Shown here one piece after another: positions 45,220-54,759 of a stretch of 64,000 bases of DNA (its first letter is position 1; each line of letters begins with the position of its first letter). The translations under genes and the position numbers were made by a program. The notes under the pieces were generated by a model. It was given only the letters and a program-made list of their open reading frames with translations, had not been told where the DNA came from and did not search any database. The stretch comes from Pseudo-nitzschia pungens (lineage: Eukaryota; Bacillariophyta; Bacillariophyceae; Bacillariales; Bacillariaceae): contig CM074767.1 of NCBI GenBank assembly GCA_037355855.1, positions 1,736,001 to 1,800,000 on the forward strand, read 5' to 3'.

Positions 45220-45608
45220 TGAGCTAGACATGTCATGGTCATAAATTTCAAAGACGGTTAATACTACAGCATTACGATATGGCGTTATTGCCATTTCTGA
45301 CCTTTCGGCTGTCCCTGGCGTCCCCACTTCGAGTTTTCCGCAGTGGCGATATTGAAGTGATTCTCTAGCAAATGGACGCACTCGGAACCAAAGCCGTTCT
45401 TTGCTTTCGATAAAATTCTAGATCTTCAAGACTATCGTCCGTGGAGACATGTACAAGGATGGTTGAATGAACTAGTAGTGGTATGCAGAAACCAAAAAGC
45501 TCGCAACAATGGATTCGCGGTTCCGGTTCATTTCGCAGTGCCACCGTGGCTGCTTTCATTCGCAATTGTCATCTCGTCCTGTCAGATCCTGGATTGCTGT
45601 TGCTGCTA
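45220..45608. other. Convergent 3' spacer
   Basis: A 390-bp spacer between two convergent stop codons. No gene or RNA was recognised. Confidence 0.5.
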
Positions 45609-47190
45609 TTAGCATCTCGCCAGAGCTTCCTTTACTTCGTCGTCCAGAGTCATTGCGGACGACCGTTTGGCTTCGTGTGCTCTTACCGCGAGGTAGGCCC
45701 GGCTCAAGCGAGGCCCCATCGTGGTCATCAAGACATCGTCCCGCCGCAGGCATTCCAAAGCGTCATCTAGGTTTTTTGGCAGTGGATCGCCACCAACGGA
45801 TTCGGTCATCGGTGGTCGCAGAGCCAGTTGCCGCGAAATGCCATCGAGGCCGCTCGCCAACAGAACCGCCAATCCCAGGTAGAGGTTGCACGAGGCGTCG
45901 ACCAGCTTGCATTCCACGTGGTCCCAGTTTTGCGTCCTCGGATTGGAACAAATCCGAATCCCCGCCTCCTTGTCTTCCAGAGCCCATCCCACCGTGCTTC
46001 CCGTCCAGCACCCGGGACCGACCCGCCGATATGAATTGGCAGTTGGCATCGTCAGGCCCAGAATCCCCGGCAGGTGTCGGAGGAGTCCCTCGACGAAGGA
46101 CGATCCGGTAGCCGACAGAGTGGATTTTTCCTCGCCCGAGAAGATGGGGGTGCCCGCGGTGGCGTCACGAAGGGACAAATGGACATGCATCCCATTCCCG
46201 GCCTTTTCCGCGTCGTACTTGGGCAAAAGGAGAGCCCTGCAGCAATGGTTCCGAGCTACGGCTCTGATCGTTTCATTGGTCAGCACCAGATTGTCGGCGA
46301 GGACCACCGGGTCATCGGAATACTGCAAAACAACTTCCACCTGACCAGGACCAGATTCGGCATGGATCAGTTCCACGGGAATATATTGCTTTCGTAGTTG
46401 ATCGTGCAAATCATTAAGGAATGCTTCCTGCTCGTTGAGTGTAGTCGTGTTGGCAAACAGCGATTGGTCTACGAATTTGTTCGTTTTTGCATCGACGAGA
46501 CAGAATTCTATCTCGACACCTACCGACTACGTGTGCCCCAAAACGGATGATTCAGCAACCACCATCGCACGACAACAACAACGGTTGTAAGAGTTTTGTG
46601 AATCGGGTGACAGGCGTTCGGTTTGGAAACCAATTTTTCCGGAAAAAAAAACGGAAGAGCAAAAACGCGCAACACGCGCCGAGACGAGGCGAATGAATCA
46701 CACTCACGAATGCCACGTTGTGGTCTCGTTTCGCCGCTCGGACCACTCTGCGGAGCAGGCTCCGCGTGCAATAGGGGCTGTCGTCGTCGTTGTTTGCGAA
46801 CGGATCGACCGACCATCCCAGGACCATTGCCGAGGTGGGAGCGTAGGGCAGGATGCGAAGGGTCGAGAGGTCGGGCCGCACAACCAGGCTCTTGGCGGCG
46901 GTCAATCCGGTTTCCGAAACGGCCACGTCCGCGTATCGGGGAAGCCCCGCGTAGCAGATTTCGGCAATCGACACCCCGTCTTCCAGGCCGTGCTTCCGGG
47001 AAAGCAAGTTTTCTACGGGCTTGGCTTTGCACCGAACGTTGTTGAATGCGTCTACCGTGAAATATCGAACAAATCGAACCCCGCTGAAGTGCAGGCTGCG
47101 CAGGAGAGCCGTGGCGCACGCGGAAGATTCATCTTCTTGGACTTCGTTGTTGTTGTTGTTTGAACCGGATGTTGCTAATGTCGTCGTCAT
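45609..47190 (-). CDS. Glutamine synthetase family enzyme (type I-like), two exons
   Basis: Exon 1 is 47190-46708 and exon 2 is 46526-45609, joined across a 181-bp intron (46707-46527, GTGAGTG donor, ACGTAG acceptor, phase 0), giving 466 aa. The N-terminal beta-grasp region includes FVRYFTVDAFNNVRCKAKP. The splice junction rebuilds FSVGVEIEFCLVD, the first metal-binding Glu motif. Further catalytic-domain motifs follow: ELIHAESGPGQVEVVLQYSD, NGMHVHLSLRDA, the Arg-containing ANSYRRVGPG and EAGIRICSNP. The layout is that of type I GS and relatives such as gamma-glutamylpolyamine synthetases, FluG C-terminal domains and lengsin. These ligate ammonia or an amine to glutamate using ATP. The substrate cannot be decided from sequence. 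An in-frame TTG 46 codons upstream is not used as start; ATG 47190 (MTTTLATSGS) is the first methionine. Confidence 0.9.
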
Positions 47191-48599
47191 GGAAGTTGCT
47201 GCTGTGATGGTCCGGGTAGGGTATGCAATCGTGGTCAGATTGGATGGATCGCGTGCTGGATCTTTGTCGCTCTTCTTTTGAGATTTCTTGTCTCGCACTT
47301 TTGTTGTGAGATGAAATCGTTGGTGCAATGGATCATTAGGAAAAAAATCATTCTTCTATCTTCGCCCATGATGCCTTTCAGTAAGCTTACTCGTAAAGCA
47401 GTCTGTGGAAGTAAGGTTACAATACAGAACAGTAACTTAATTACTTGTATCTTGTGAGAACATGAAGTTGCGGATGATGCGAACTTCACGGACACATTCG
47501 TGCTTTTGTGATGGGAGTCACTTGAGTCAAATTGATTGAGTCGTGGATACGAATCTCGGAAAAACATTCTGTATTTCGGACTTCGCAAAAAGTCTTACTA
47601 AGAGTAAGATTACGGTACTTGTAAGATTAGTTGATACAAAGTAAATAATAGTCTACCTCAAAAATTACTTGTACTTCGATTATTTCTTTCCATCAACAAA
47701 ATATTTTTTAGGCCGGAAACATCTTGCTGACTGAATACCAAGAAGCAGTTGATACAGTCGAAGACTGTTGCAACCACGGTATCCAAATGCTTCTTGCACC
47801 GTGCTCTGTTGAGCAACGCAAAAAAATCTTCGATCATTGTTATGGACGATTCATCCGGTTCAAGTTCGAGTTCAAGATGGAAACGACGGACTTGGGTAGT
47901 AGGTACGCAATAGTAGTCGGTTCTACTACGGATGCACGCTCGATCAAAGAACCGAGCCATTCATCGCCACCCACTCGCTCCCGACGACGACTCACTCGGT
48001 CTGCGAGAGACTTCTTTCTTCATCGAAAGCAGTTGGACTTGTTTCTCTCGGTGAACCCGTGAGACTCTTGGATTCCATTCCCGCGCGGTGTCTGCAGCAG
48101 ACAGAGACGAACAAGAACCCGCAGATTGTTGCGATGAATAGCTAGTAGTGCTATTCATGGATGTCTTCGGGGGGTTTGCAAAGATGTATATGTGTCTGCC
48201 ATCACCAGCCAGTCTGCAAAAGTTTGGGAAGGACTATGTCTTGTTCTTCCTCGAGCACCCAGCAAAAAACCTTTCGGACTCGCGAGATTTTTCACTCCCC
48301 GAGAACCGGCAACACTCGACCTGTGCGATGCAAGAATGCAGAGACGTTCCGTCATCGATGTCACAAATTCTGTCAGACGATGGCTGTCGGATGGGAAATT
48401 TTCGGCCCGTCGGTCGACCGATTGGTAGAAAATCCGTATTCCAATCGAATCGAATCGAATCGAATCGAATCGAATCGAATCGAACCGAATGCAATCCTTT
48501 CCTCTAACAATACATCCCGTCCCGACTCGAGTTACCGATCGACCGATTATTGCCCGTTCCCCCACGCCCTCCACGCTGCCTCGCTGCTGTTGGTTTCAT
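47191..48599. other. Intergenic region
   Basis: This runs from the GS promoter to the 3' end of the cyclophilin gene. It has TAAGATTACGGTACTTGTAAG-like words near 47590-47640, several short unsupported open frames (47724-48062, 48148-48507), and an ATCGA run at 48443-48484. No gene is claimed. Confidence 0.45.
48443..48484. repeat. (ATCGA)n pentanucleotide run
   Basis: Eight tandem ATCGA units, the same motif as at 15969-15998. Open frames across it read as RIESNRIESN on both strands and are artefacts. Confidence 0.9.
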
Positions 48600-49485
48600 T
48601 CATTCGAGCCGATGGCACTCGTCGATCCGACCCATCTCGGGAAATTTCGTCGCGATTTCACCCTTTTGGAGCGCCGGGATCTGGCCCTGACCTCCCTTGT
48701 ATTCGTAATAGATACGGTCCATGAGGCGCATGCCGCTGCTGCCGTGGTCGTTGTTGTTGTCGTCCTCCAAAATGACGCCAAAGGGGATCGTTCGTTCCTT
48801 GTCGAGCCGTCGATTGTTCCCGAGGTTGACAAAGACCTGACCGGTCCCTCCCGCGATCATGGTGATGGTCCCGCGGCGGTTCGACTTTCTCCGCAGGAGG
48901 CCCATCCGATCGGCGGCCGTCCCGGTGGAGTCTTCCTCCACGGATTCGTCATCGTTCGCGGACGATGCTTCGGGGACGGCTTCCGTGTCGGATTCGATGA
49001 TCCTGGTTTTGGCCGGCTCCGAGGAGATCGGTTTGTCCGGTGTCGGACCGAACCCCCCACTGGACGACAAATCCCCGGATCACCCGGAAGGTGTAGTTGG
49101 AATCGTAAAAGCCCGCCTCCACCAGGTCCAGAAAGGCCCGCGCCGAAGATCTCTCGCGCCGGGCGTCGGTCTCCCGGATTGCGATCCGGAAACTTCCCCC
49201 GGGAGGGTTCGGGAGGCGGGAATGCGGGGTAGAGAATTTGCATTCCACCACCACCGTGCCGGCGGGAAGGGACGACGAGCGGTGTTCGGACGATTCTTTG
49301 TTGCCTTCCGTCGTCGTTGTCGTTGCCGGCGGGGTGAACCAGAGGATCAGCGTGGCAAAGAGCAGCAAGACCACCGCGTAGTATCGAATCCACCGCACGA
49401 GTTTCGCTGCCGCGGTCGTGGCCCCGCTGTTGTTGCGCCGCAACCACGAAGCCGACGAGTTGGAAGGGAGCGGTTTGGGCTTCAT
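48600..49485 (-). CDS. Membrane-anchored cyclophilin-type peptidyl-prolyl isomerase, frame interrupted
   Basis: About 294 aa if one base of the C6 run at 49053-49058 is treated as extra. After ATG 49485 (MKPKPLPSNSS) comes a single transmembrane helix (YYAVVLLLFATLILWF), giving a type II membrane topology with the catalytic domain in the secretory lumen. The cyclophilin-like fold is seen as ARAFLDLVEAGFYDSNYTFR-VIRGFVVQWG. After the frame change come FGPTPDKPISSEP, GTITMIAGGTGQVFVNLGNN and MRLMDRIYYEYKGGQGQIP. Cyclophilins catalyse prolyl cis-trans isomerisation. The Arg of the FHR motif is kept as FR in NYTFRVI, but several canonical active-site residues differ, so activity is uncertain. Similar Golgi-anchored cyclophilin-like proteins are known in algae. 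The in-frame TTG upstream is not used. Confidence 0.75.
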
Positions 49486-50514
49486 ATCCGGGAAAGCGAT
49501 GGTTGGTTTTTTATGCTGTCGGAAACAATCAATCAATCAATCAATTGCGGCCCATGCAACGCTTGCAAGAACAATATACAGTATTGTTTTTATCAATCAA
49601 AAGTAGAAGTATCAACTTCGAGTACCAGGGTAAGGTTACAAGTAATTACGAAGTACAGTAGTTCGTAGTTCTGTTCGTCGTGATGTTTATCGATCGAATT
49701 CCGTTTGTTTCCAGGTGTTTCTTTGGCGATAAGTATCGTATTCCATTCTGGTAAGATCTTACCCGCGATTGGCGGGTAATCTTACCGGTTGGTCAGGAGT
49801 GTTATTGCAGAATCTCTGTTTCAGTATGTTTCGTGCCTTTTCATCGTACACCACCGTACGAGTAAGATACGTGAGTTATCCGTTACTGTACGAAATTGTC
49901 GTAAGGTTATACGATTAGTTGGGCAATTGGGCAATTCGGCAATTCGGGATGAATGCCTACCTGGTTCGTAAGGTTTACCTACTGTATTTAATTAATCGTA
50001 CCGTATTTATCATATTCCTCTGGTACGGTAATCTTACCGGGTATGATCCCTCACGGGCTAATCGCTTCTTCTTGCTTCTTGCAATTGGTAGGAAAACAAA
50101 ATGCTTGATGTGACTCGTTTGGGCTACTACGTACTAGGTCAAATAAAGTGCATTAGAGTCAGTCAGCTAGTCTTCGCTGCTGATTGTTTCAATCAATACC
50201 ACCAGGAAAGGTGATGTCAAAGGTCTGCACTGGAAACAAATGGTTGACAAAAAACATACTAACCACCTTAGAAAAAGTTCACCAAACGGAATTCTTTTTC
50301 CTAAATTTTACGGTTGAGGATTCATTTAAATGCTAACTCAACAAGTTCCATCAACTCGGTAAGTTCTTGTGTCGGTTGCTGCTTAAGTGTTGCTGATGTT
50401 ATGTTGTAATTATTTGGTATTCTAGGTGCTTAGCTCTACAATAGTTTTGGATTGGACTATGGACAAGACCGAGTGAAATGGTCGGCATCGGGGGGGGGGG
50501 GGGATGTGCTCGAA
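49486..50514. other. Intergenic spacer with hairpin and G-run
   Basis: About 1 kb. It contains a palindromic GGTAAGAT/ATCTTACC hairpin at 49750-49786, several GTAAGGTTAC/CTTACCGG words (49625-50045) and a 14-base G-run at 50490-50503 just downstream of the GDPD stop codon. No gene was seen. Confidence 0.5.
49750..49786. repeat. Short inverted repeat (hairpin)
   Basis: GGTAAGATCTTACCCGC is followed after a 4-5 nt loop by GCGGGTAATCTTACC. The arms are almost fully complementary. It may be a remnant of a small palindromic element or a transcriptional hairpin; function unknown. Confidence 0.7.
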
Positions 50515-52242
50515 TCAAGCAAACAAGGATGGACCCAGCTGCACTCGCTGGCGTAGATCTTCCCTTCGCTGTTGCTGCAGGTCCGAAAAGATGCGTTCCC
50601 GCAGCTCGATCAAGACATCGGGTTTGTTGACGCAGAGTTGCTGGACACCGGTCCGCAACACGGTCTCGTACATGGCGAGATCCTCGTTGCCGACGTCGAA
50701 ATACTTGGAGGCGCAGTCCTCGCCCATGCCGATCGGTCCCCGGAACCAGGCCATGCTGCCGAGTCCCGCGGCGTGGATCCGGTCGACCAACGGCTTGGTG
50801 CAGGTGTCGTACTTCAGGTGGATCTCCGTGGCCCCGACCGCCAGCGCCCGCTCGACGATGTCGAAGTCGCCCCAGTTCCTGCCCGCACCAATCGTGGGAG
50901 GCGGAGCGTAATAGTCGTCGTCCAGGCTCTTTCCGTGGGCATCGATGTTATTGAAGAGGGCCCCCGTCTTGTAGAGGTACTCGCCAGTCATCGGACAGCG
51001 TCCGGGCCGGAGTTCCCGGACCTGGTGCAGCTTCTGCAGATCGAAACTGCTGTAGGAACACATGTCGGCGACTCCCAGTGCGTCTACCAGGTCCAGGACG
51101 TCTTCCACGACGTCGGGCCCCTTGAGCTCGATCTTGAAGTGCATTTTCTTTTGGTTGGGATCGCTGTTCTTGCGCTTGGCATCCAGCAGGACATCTTCCA
51201 GGGTGGGAACTTCGCCGTCGCGAATCTTTTCGATCGGGCAGGGGAATTCGGGATAGTCGGGATTGAAGGTCAGTTTTTCTCGGATTTCCGTCTCGTAGTT
51301 GTAGTCGAGAATGCTCCCATCGATTCGGCAGTAATCGAGGAGATCCCCGGGATTCTCGTCCGTTCCGCCCCCGTGAAAGACCACGAGGGTCGTGTCGTCC
51401 TTCGAGCCACTTCGGCGTCGGACCTTGAAGACGTCGAGCTCGACGGCTTCGCAGCCCATGTCGTGGCAACGGGAGAAACCCTCCCGCGTGTTTTCGAGTT
51501 CTAGGTACAGGCATCCGCGGTGACCAACGACCTTGGGAAACTTGAGAAGGAGTTCTTCGGCGGTTGGGGTGTACGGAGTGTCCGCGACGTTCTGCCATGG
51601 GAAGAATATGCGTGAGAAATCATAAGCATTTTTTTCTTTTCTTTTCTTTCGGCTCGCTTGCCCCAACGTCACCATCAATTGTTTCAAACTTACCAGTACT
51701 CTGCGAAGAGAAAAATGATGTTCCTCCGGGGCACATGTGACGGGCGTGGATGTCGAGATGGAGGAGCTTGTATATTCAGTGACTGCGACCGATGGGCAGT
51801 CGTCGAAGGGCTTGTAGAGGCCCAAGCCGGGAATTCTCGAAAACGAGGGATCGACCTCGACTAGTTTTGGTTTTGTCGTCGTCGTTGTTGGTGGGGCCAC
51901 AAAGGCATGCACTCCCGTCGTTGTGGGCGAAGACGAAGTCATGATCGTAGCGATGGCAAGTGCTGCAAGACCGTATCTGTTGCTTGGAAAAGAAATACCG
52001 AAAGTGTTGTTGATGGTGAAATTGTTACCGGCGAATCTCCGTTTTCTTGTCGGGGATGGTCTTGGGAAGGAACTTATCGTTGCGCGTTTACGAGTACTCG
52101 CTGCTTTTGTCGGAACCGATAGTGATCTCGAAAGTATACTTTTTGTTCCGCTGTTGTTCCATGGCATGTTTGGTGATTGCAATGTGCTCGGATTATGCCG
52201 ACGGTCTACCGCAATCGACCTTTCCTTAATGACAACACTCAT
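50515..52242 (-). CDS. Glycerophosphodiester phosphodiesterase family protein
   Basis: A GDPD-type TIM barrel. The motif FPKVVGHRG carries the catalytic His-Arg pair (GHRG at about residues 240-243). It is followed by ENTREGF, the metal-binding CEAVELDVF and VVFHGGG. GDPDs hydrolyse glycerophosphodiesters to glycerol-3-phosphate and an alcohol using a divalent metal. The continuous reading frame hides a likely 102-bp intron at 51693-51592 (GTAAGT donor, pyrimidine-rich CATGGCAG acceptor, phase 0, no stop codon inside). Removing it joins RRVL to NVADTPYTP and leaves 541 aa. At about residues 90-117 LAALAIATIM precedes VHAFVAP, resembling the signal peptide plus AF motif of diatom plastid presequences. 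About 90 residues lie before it, so the true start may be internal. The first ATG is 52242; an upstream TTG is ignored. Confidence 0.85.
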   Translation of the reverse strand: MSVVIKERSIAVDRRHNPSTLQSPNMPWNNSGTKSILSRSLSVPTKAASTRKRATISSFPRPSPTRKRRFAGNNFTINNTFGISFPSNRYGLAALAIATIMTSSSPTTTGVHAFVAPPTTTTTKPKLVEVDPSFSRIPGLGLYKPFDDCPSVAVTEYTSSSISTSTPVTCAPEEHHFSLRRVLVSLKQLMVTLGQASRKKRKEKNAYDFSRIFFPWQNVADTPYTPTAEELLLKFPKVVGHRGCLYLELENTREGFSRCHDMGCEAVELDVFKVRRRSGSKDDTTLVVFHGGGTDENPGDLLDYCRIDGSILDYNYETEIREKLTFNPDYPEFPCPIEKIRDGEVPTLEDVLLDAKRKNSDPNQKKMHFKIELKGPDVVEDVLDLVDALGVADMCSYSSFDLQKLHQVRELRPGRCPMTGEYLYKTGALFNNIDAHGKSLDDDYYAPPPTIGAGRNWGDFDIVERALAVGATEIHLKYDTCTKPLVDRIHAAGLGSMAWFRGPIGMGEDCASKYFDVGNEDLAMYETVLRTGVQQLCVNKPDVLIELRERIFSDLQQQRREDLRQRVQLGPSLFA

Positions 52243-53480
52243 ATTTGTTGCCTGTTGTCTCTTCGGTGCCGGTAGTAATGGGATGTTGGAGAAAATCTTG
52301 AACTTTCGCTGTGGACGTGGTTTTTTATGTGACAAGAATCTAAGTGGGCGATGTCAAGATTCACCGAGTGATGTCGGTTTTTTTTTTCCTCGTGAACACT
52401 ACTAGTGGTGATTGGGTGATCGCTTGCAATCCCAGATTCAGATTGATTCACAAATTCCGAGTTTGACAGCATCTTGTGAGACAAAAATGCCGAATCTGGA
52501 ATGACAACTTTTGAAAATTACAAACCGTTCAAGATTCGTTGTACGCGATTTTTTTGGGTGAGGCTACGAGAACAACTACGAAAGTTTGTTTCGATTACGT
52601 ACACGCGGAGTGTCAAGGACGAACGGGTGCAATTACCGTAAACTATGACACAACGAATGACACTCAATCTGACATAAGATTACCATTATGACTTCATGTG
52701 ACGCAATTTACTTTTTAGCATCTTCCGATGACGACTGACATTGCACGCGTCAATGAGACAATCGTGCGAAAAATATTATCATACCCGTAACCTTAAACCT
52801 TACTTGTCAGAGTACGATTATTATTTTTGCTTCCTTTAAATAGAAGTTCCATGATACGAAGTGCGACGAAATCAGCAAATGAATCTATCCATCGGTCGTC
52901 GGATGTCGCTTATGTGGTTTTAATTACGGTCAATGAATAATTATTGTTTCGACTTCTTTTTTGATGGGATTAGAAAATGGGGGGTGGAATGGAAAGAGGC
53001 ATAATTCCAGCACTAAATACCGGGTACGTGTACAGTAACCTTACCGGTACATTCAATTTGAAATGAGAAGCTAAACAATACCGATGGAGTGTTTCATACT
53101 GTACGTAAGGTTTACGAGTTGCTTAATACCTTAACCTTACTCGCAACACGAAGTCAAAAAAGCAACGGATCTACGATTCCAATTACGAAGTACGAGTTTG
53201 TAAGGCTTAATTTACTCGTACTACTGTAGTCGTAACCTTACTCGTACTCGTCCGTTAAGGTACCAGCAGTTGCACAATGGTAAGATCTTACGAGTACAAG
53301 TACAGCACTCTTATTTCAAAAATTGTTTTGGAAAACTGTAAAGAAAACGATCTGCTTTGCGGCTCACGGCTCGCATCATGGCCCATGGCTGACCATGAGA
53401 TCAACTTCAAACTCCTCTACCGGTACGGTATTCTTCTATAACAGCCGATAATTTGGGTATCGCTTTATCCACATCACACC
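52243..53480. other. Intergenic spacer rich in CTTAC/GTAC words
   Basis: No gene was seen. It contains CGTAACCTTAAACCTTAC near 52787, AATACCTTAACCTTACTCG near 53130 and related words up to 53300. Confidence 0.5.
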
Positions 53481-54189
53481 ATGTCGTTTTCCTTTTCTTT
53501 CCCTCACAAACCTCTTCTTCACAAAACGATCGAAGACCAGTGGTTCGATCGGTCGCCGAAGGAAACCCAATCCTCGTACGTTTTGTTGCATTTCAATCAA
53601 GTGGAAACGATGCTCTTTTGTGCATCGCGTTGTATTGCGTTGCCTGTGTTGCCATTAGCTCCTATTTCCTTTACGAATCACGGATTTCGTGCCATAAATG
53701 AACAAAATCTCACATCCCGCACCCCATCCCAGGCTGACAGCCCTCGAATTGGCCGAAGAGGCCCACATGAAATGGCTGACAAGCATCACAATGCCCAACA
53801 AACCTCCGGTGGTTATTGGTAAGATCCAGCATCTTCGCTACCAAGAACAAGCTCAGAGGATGCAAGCGGACCAGCAGCAGCAGCAGCAACAGCAACAACA
53901 ACACGGTTCGCAGGCGTCGATGCAGCGGGCCCGGCGATCCGGCAATCTGCGACGATCGGCCGCGGAGATGGAATCGCGCATGTACGGTCATTCCCACGGC
54001 CAGGCCCACGATTCCTACAATCGCGCTTCCACCGATGCCACGGACGATCTTTCTACGGTGGTCAATCCAACCCGGGGGCATCGGAATCGGACCTCGGCCG
54101 CTTCCACGGCGTCTCCTGCCCAGCAGCAAGCGACCATGTTCTGGAATCGGTCTCGGCGGTCGAGTGCCGGTGGGGATCGACTGTACTAA
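53481..54189 (+). CDS. Small two-exon protein of unknown function, poly-Gln
   Basis: Exon 1 is 53481-53575 and exon 2 is 53733-54189, with a 157-bp intron (53576-53732, GTACGT donor, CATCCCAG acceptor, phase 2), giving 183 aa. The junction reads KETQSS-LTALELAEEAHMKW. I do not recognise the family. Exon 1 begins MSFSFSFPHKPLLHKTIEDQ. After a short helical stretch (KWLTSITMPNKPPVVIGKIQ) comes a Gln run of about ten residues encoded by CAG/CAA. The remainder is basic and Ser/Arg-rich (RRSGNLRRSAAEMESRMYGH, FWNRSRRSSAGGDRLY), probably disordered. Frame continuity through the splice supports a real gene. Confidence 0.65.
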
Positions 54190-54759
54190 ACTGTTGCTAT
54201 AGAGAAATGTGAAGAGAACCGCTGAGAATCCTTGGGAAGCGCGAAACTAAACAATGTGGTCAACCACAACCACAACCACAACGAAGACGACAACGAGCAT
54301 AGCCGCATTAGATAAATAGTGCTATTCCGCAGAAAACTTAGAAGTGCGATAGCGACAAAATCAAGTAGTTTCTCGGTGCCGTCCAGTGCTCACTCTGATC
54401 CTTAGATTTAATTCAAATGAGCGGAAACTCTTGTTGAGGATGTATCCGCACCACGGTCCTGGCCTAAAGGCAACAGGAAAAAAATCCCATACAATCTCAT
54501 GGTACAAGGCGCAACTCTTTGCATCATCCTTTCGAAAAGAATATTCATCTAGCTATGTCCATTTGACGATTACTTTCGATAGTTGTGTTGCATCTCTTCG
54601 AAGGAGAACAATCTAATGATAATCCATCTTATTATATATGAACACAACGTTGTAGTGGAATTCCAAAACTTCGGACCATACTTATCCTTTCAATTCAAGG
54701 GGGCTCATAACTGCTCCGCTATCGATAGCTTGGCATCGATAATGGGTTTCGCATTGTTA
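54190..54759. other. Convergent 3' spacer
   Basis: About 570 bp between converging genes. It has CCACAACCACAACCACAACGAAG repeats near 54255-54285. No gene was recognised. Confidence 0.5.

Noticed and set aside
45483..46397. Plus-strand open frames over the glutamine-synthetase gene
   Set aside because: They lie antisense to a gene with clear catalytic motifs and consistent splicing.
47724..48062. Open frame upstream of the cyclophilin 3' end
   Set aside because: The 112-codon frame has no recognisable domain, no partner exon and a composition like the surrounding spacer.
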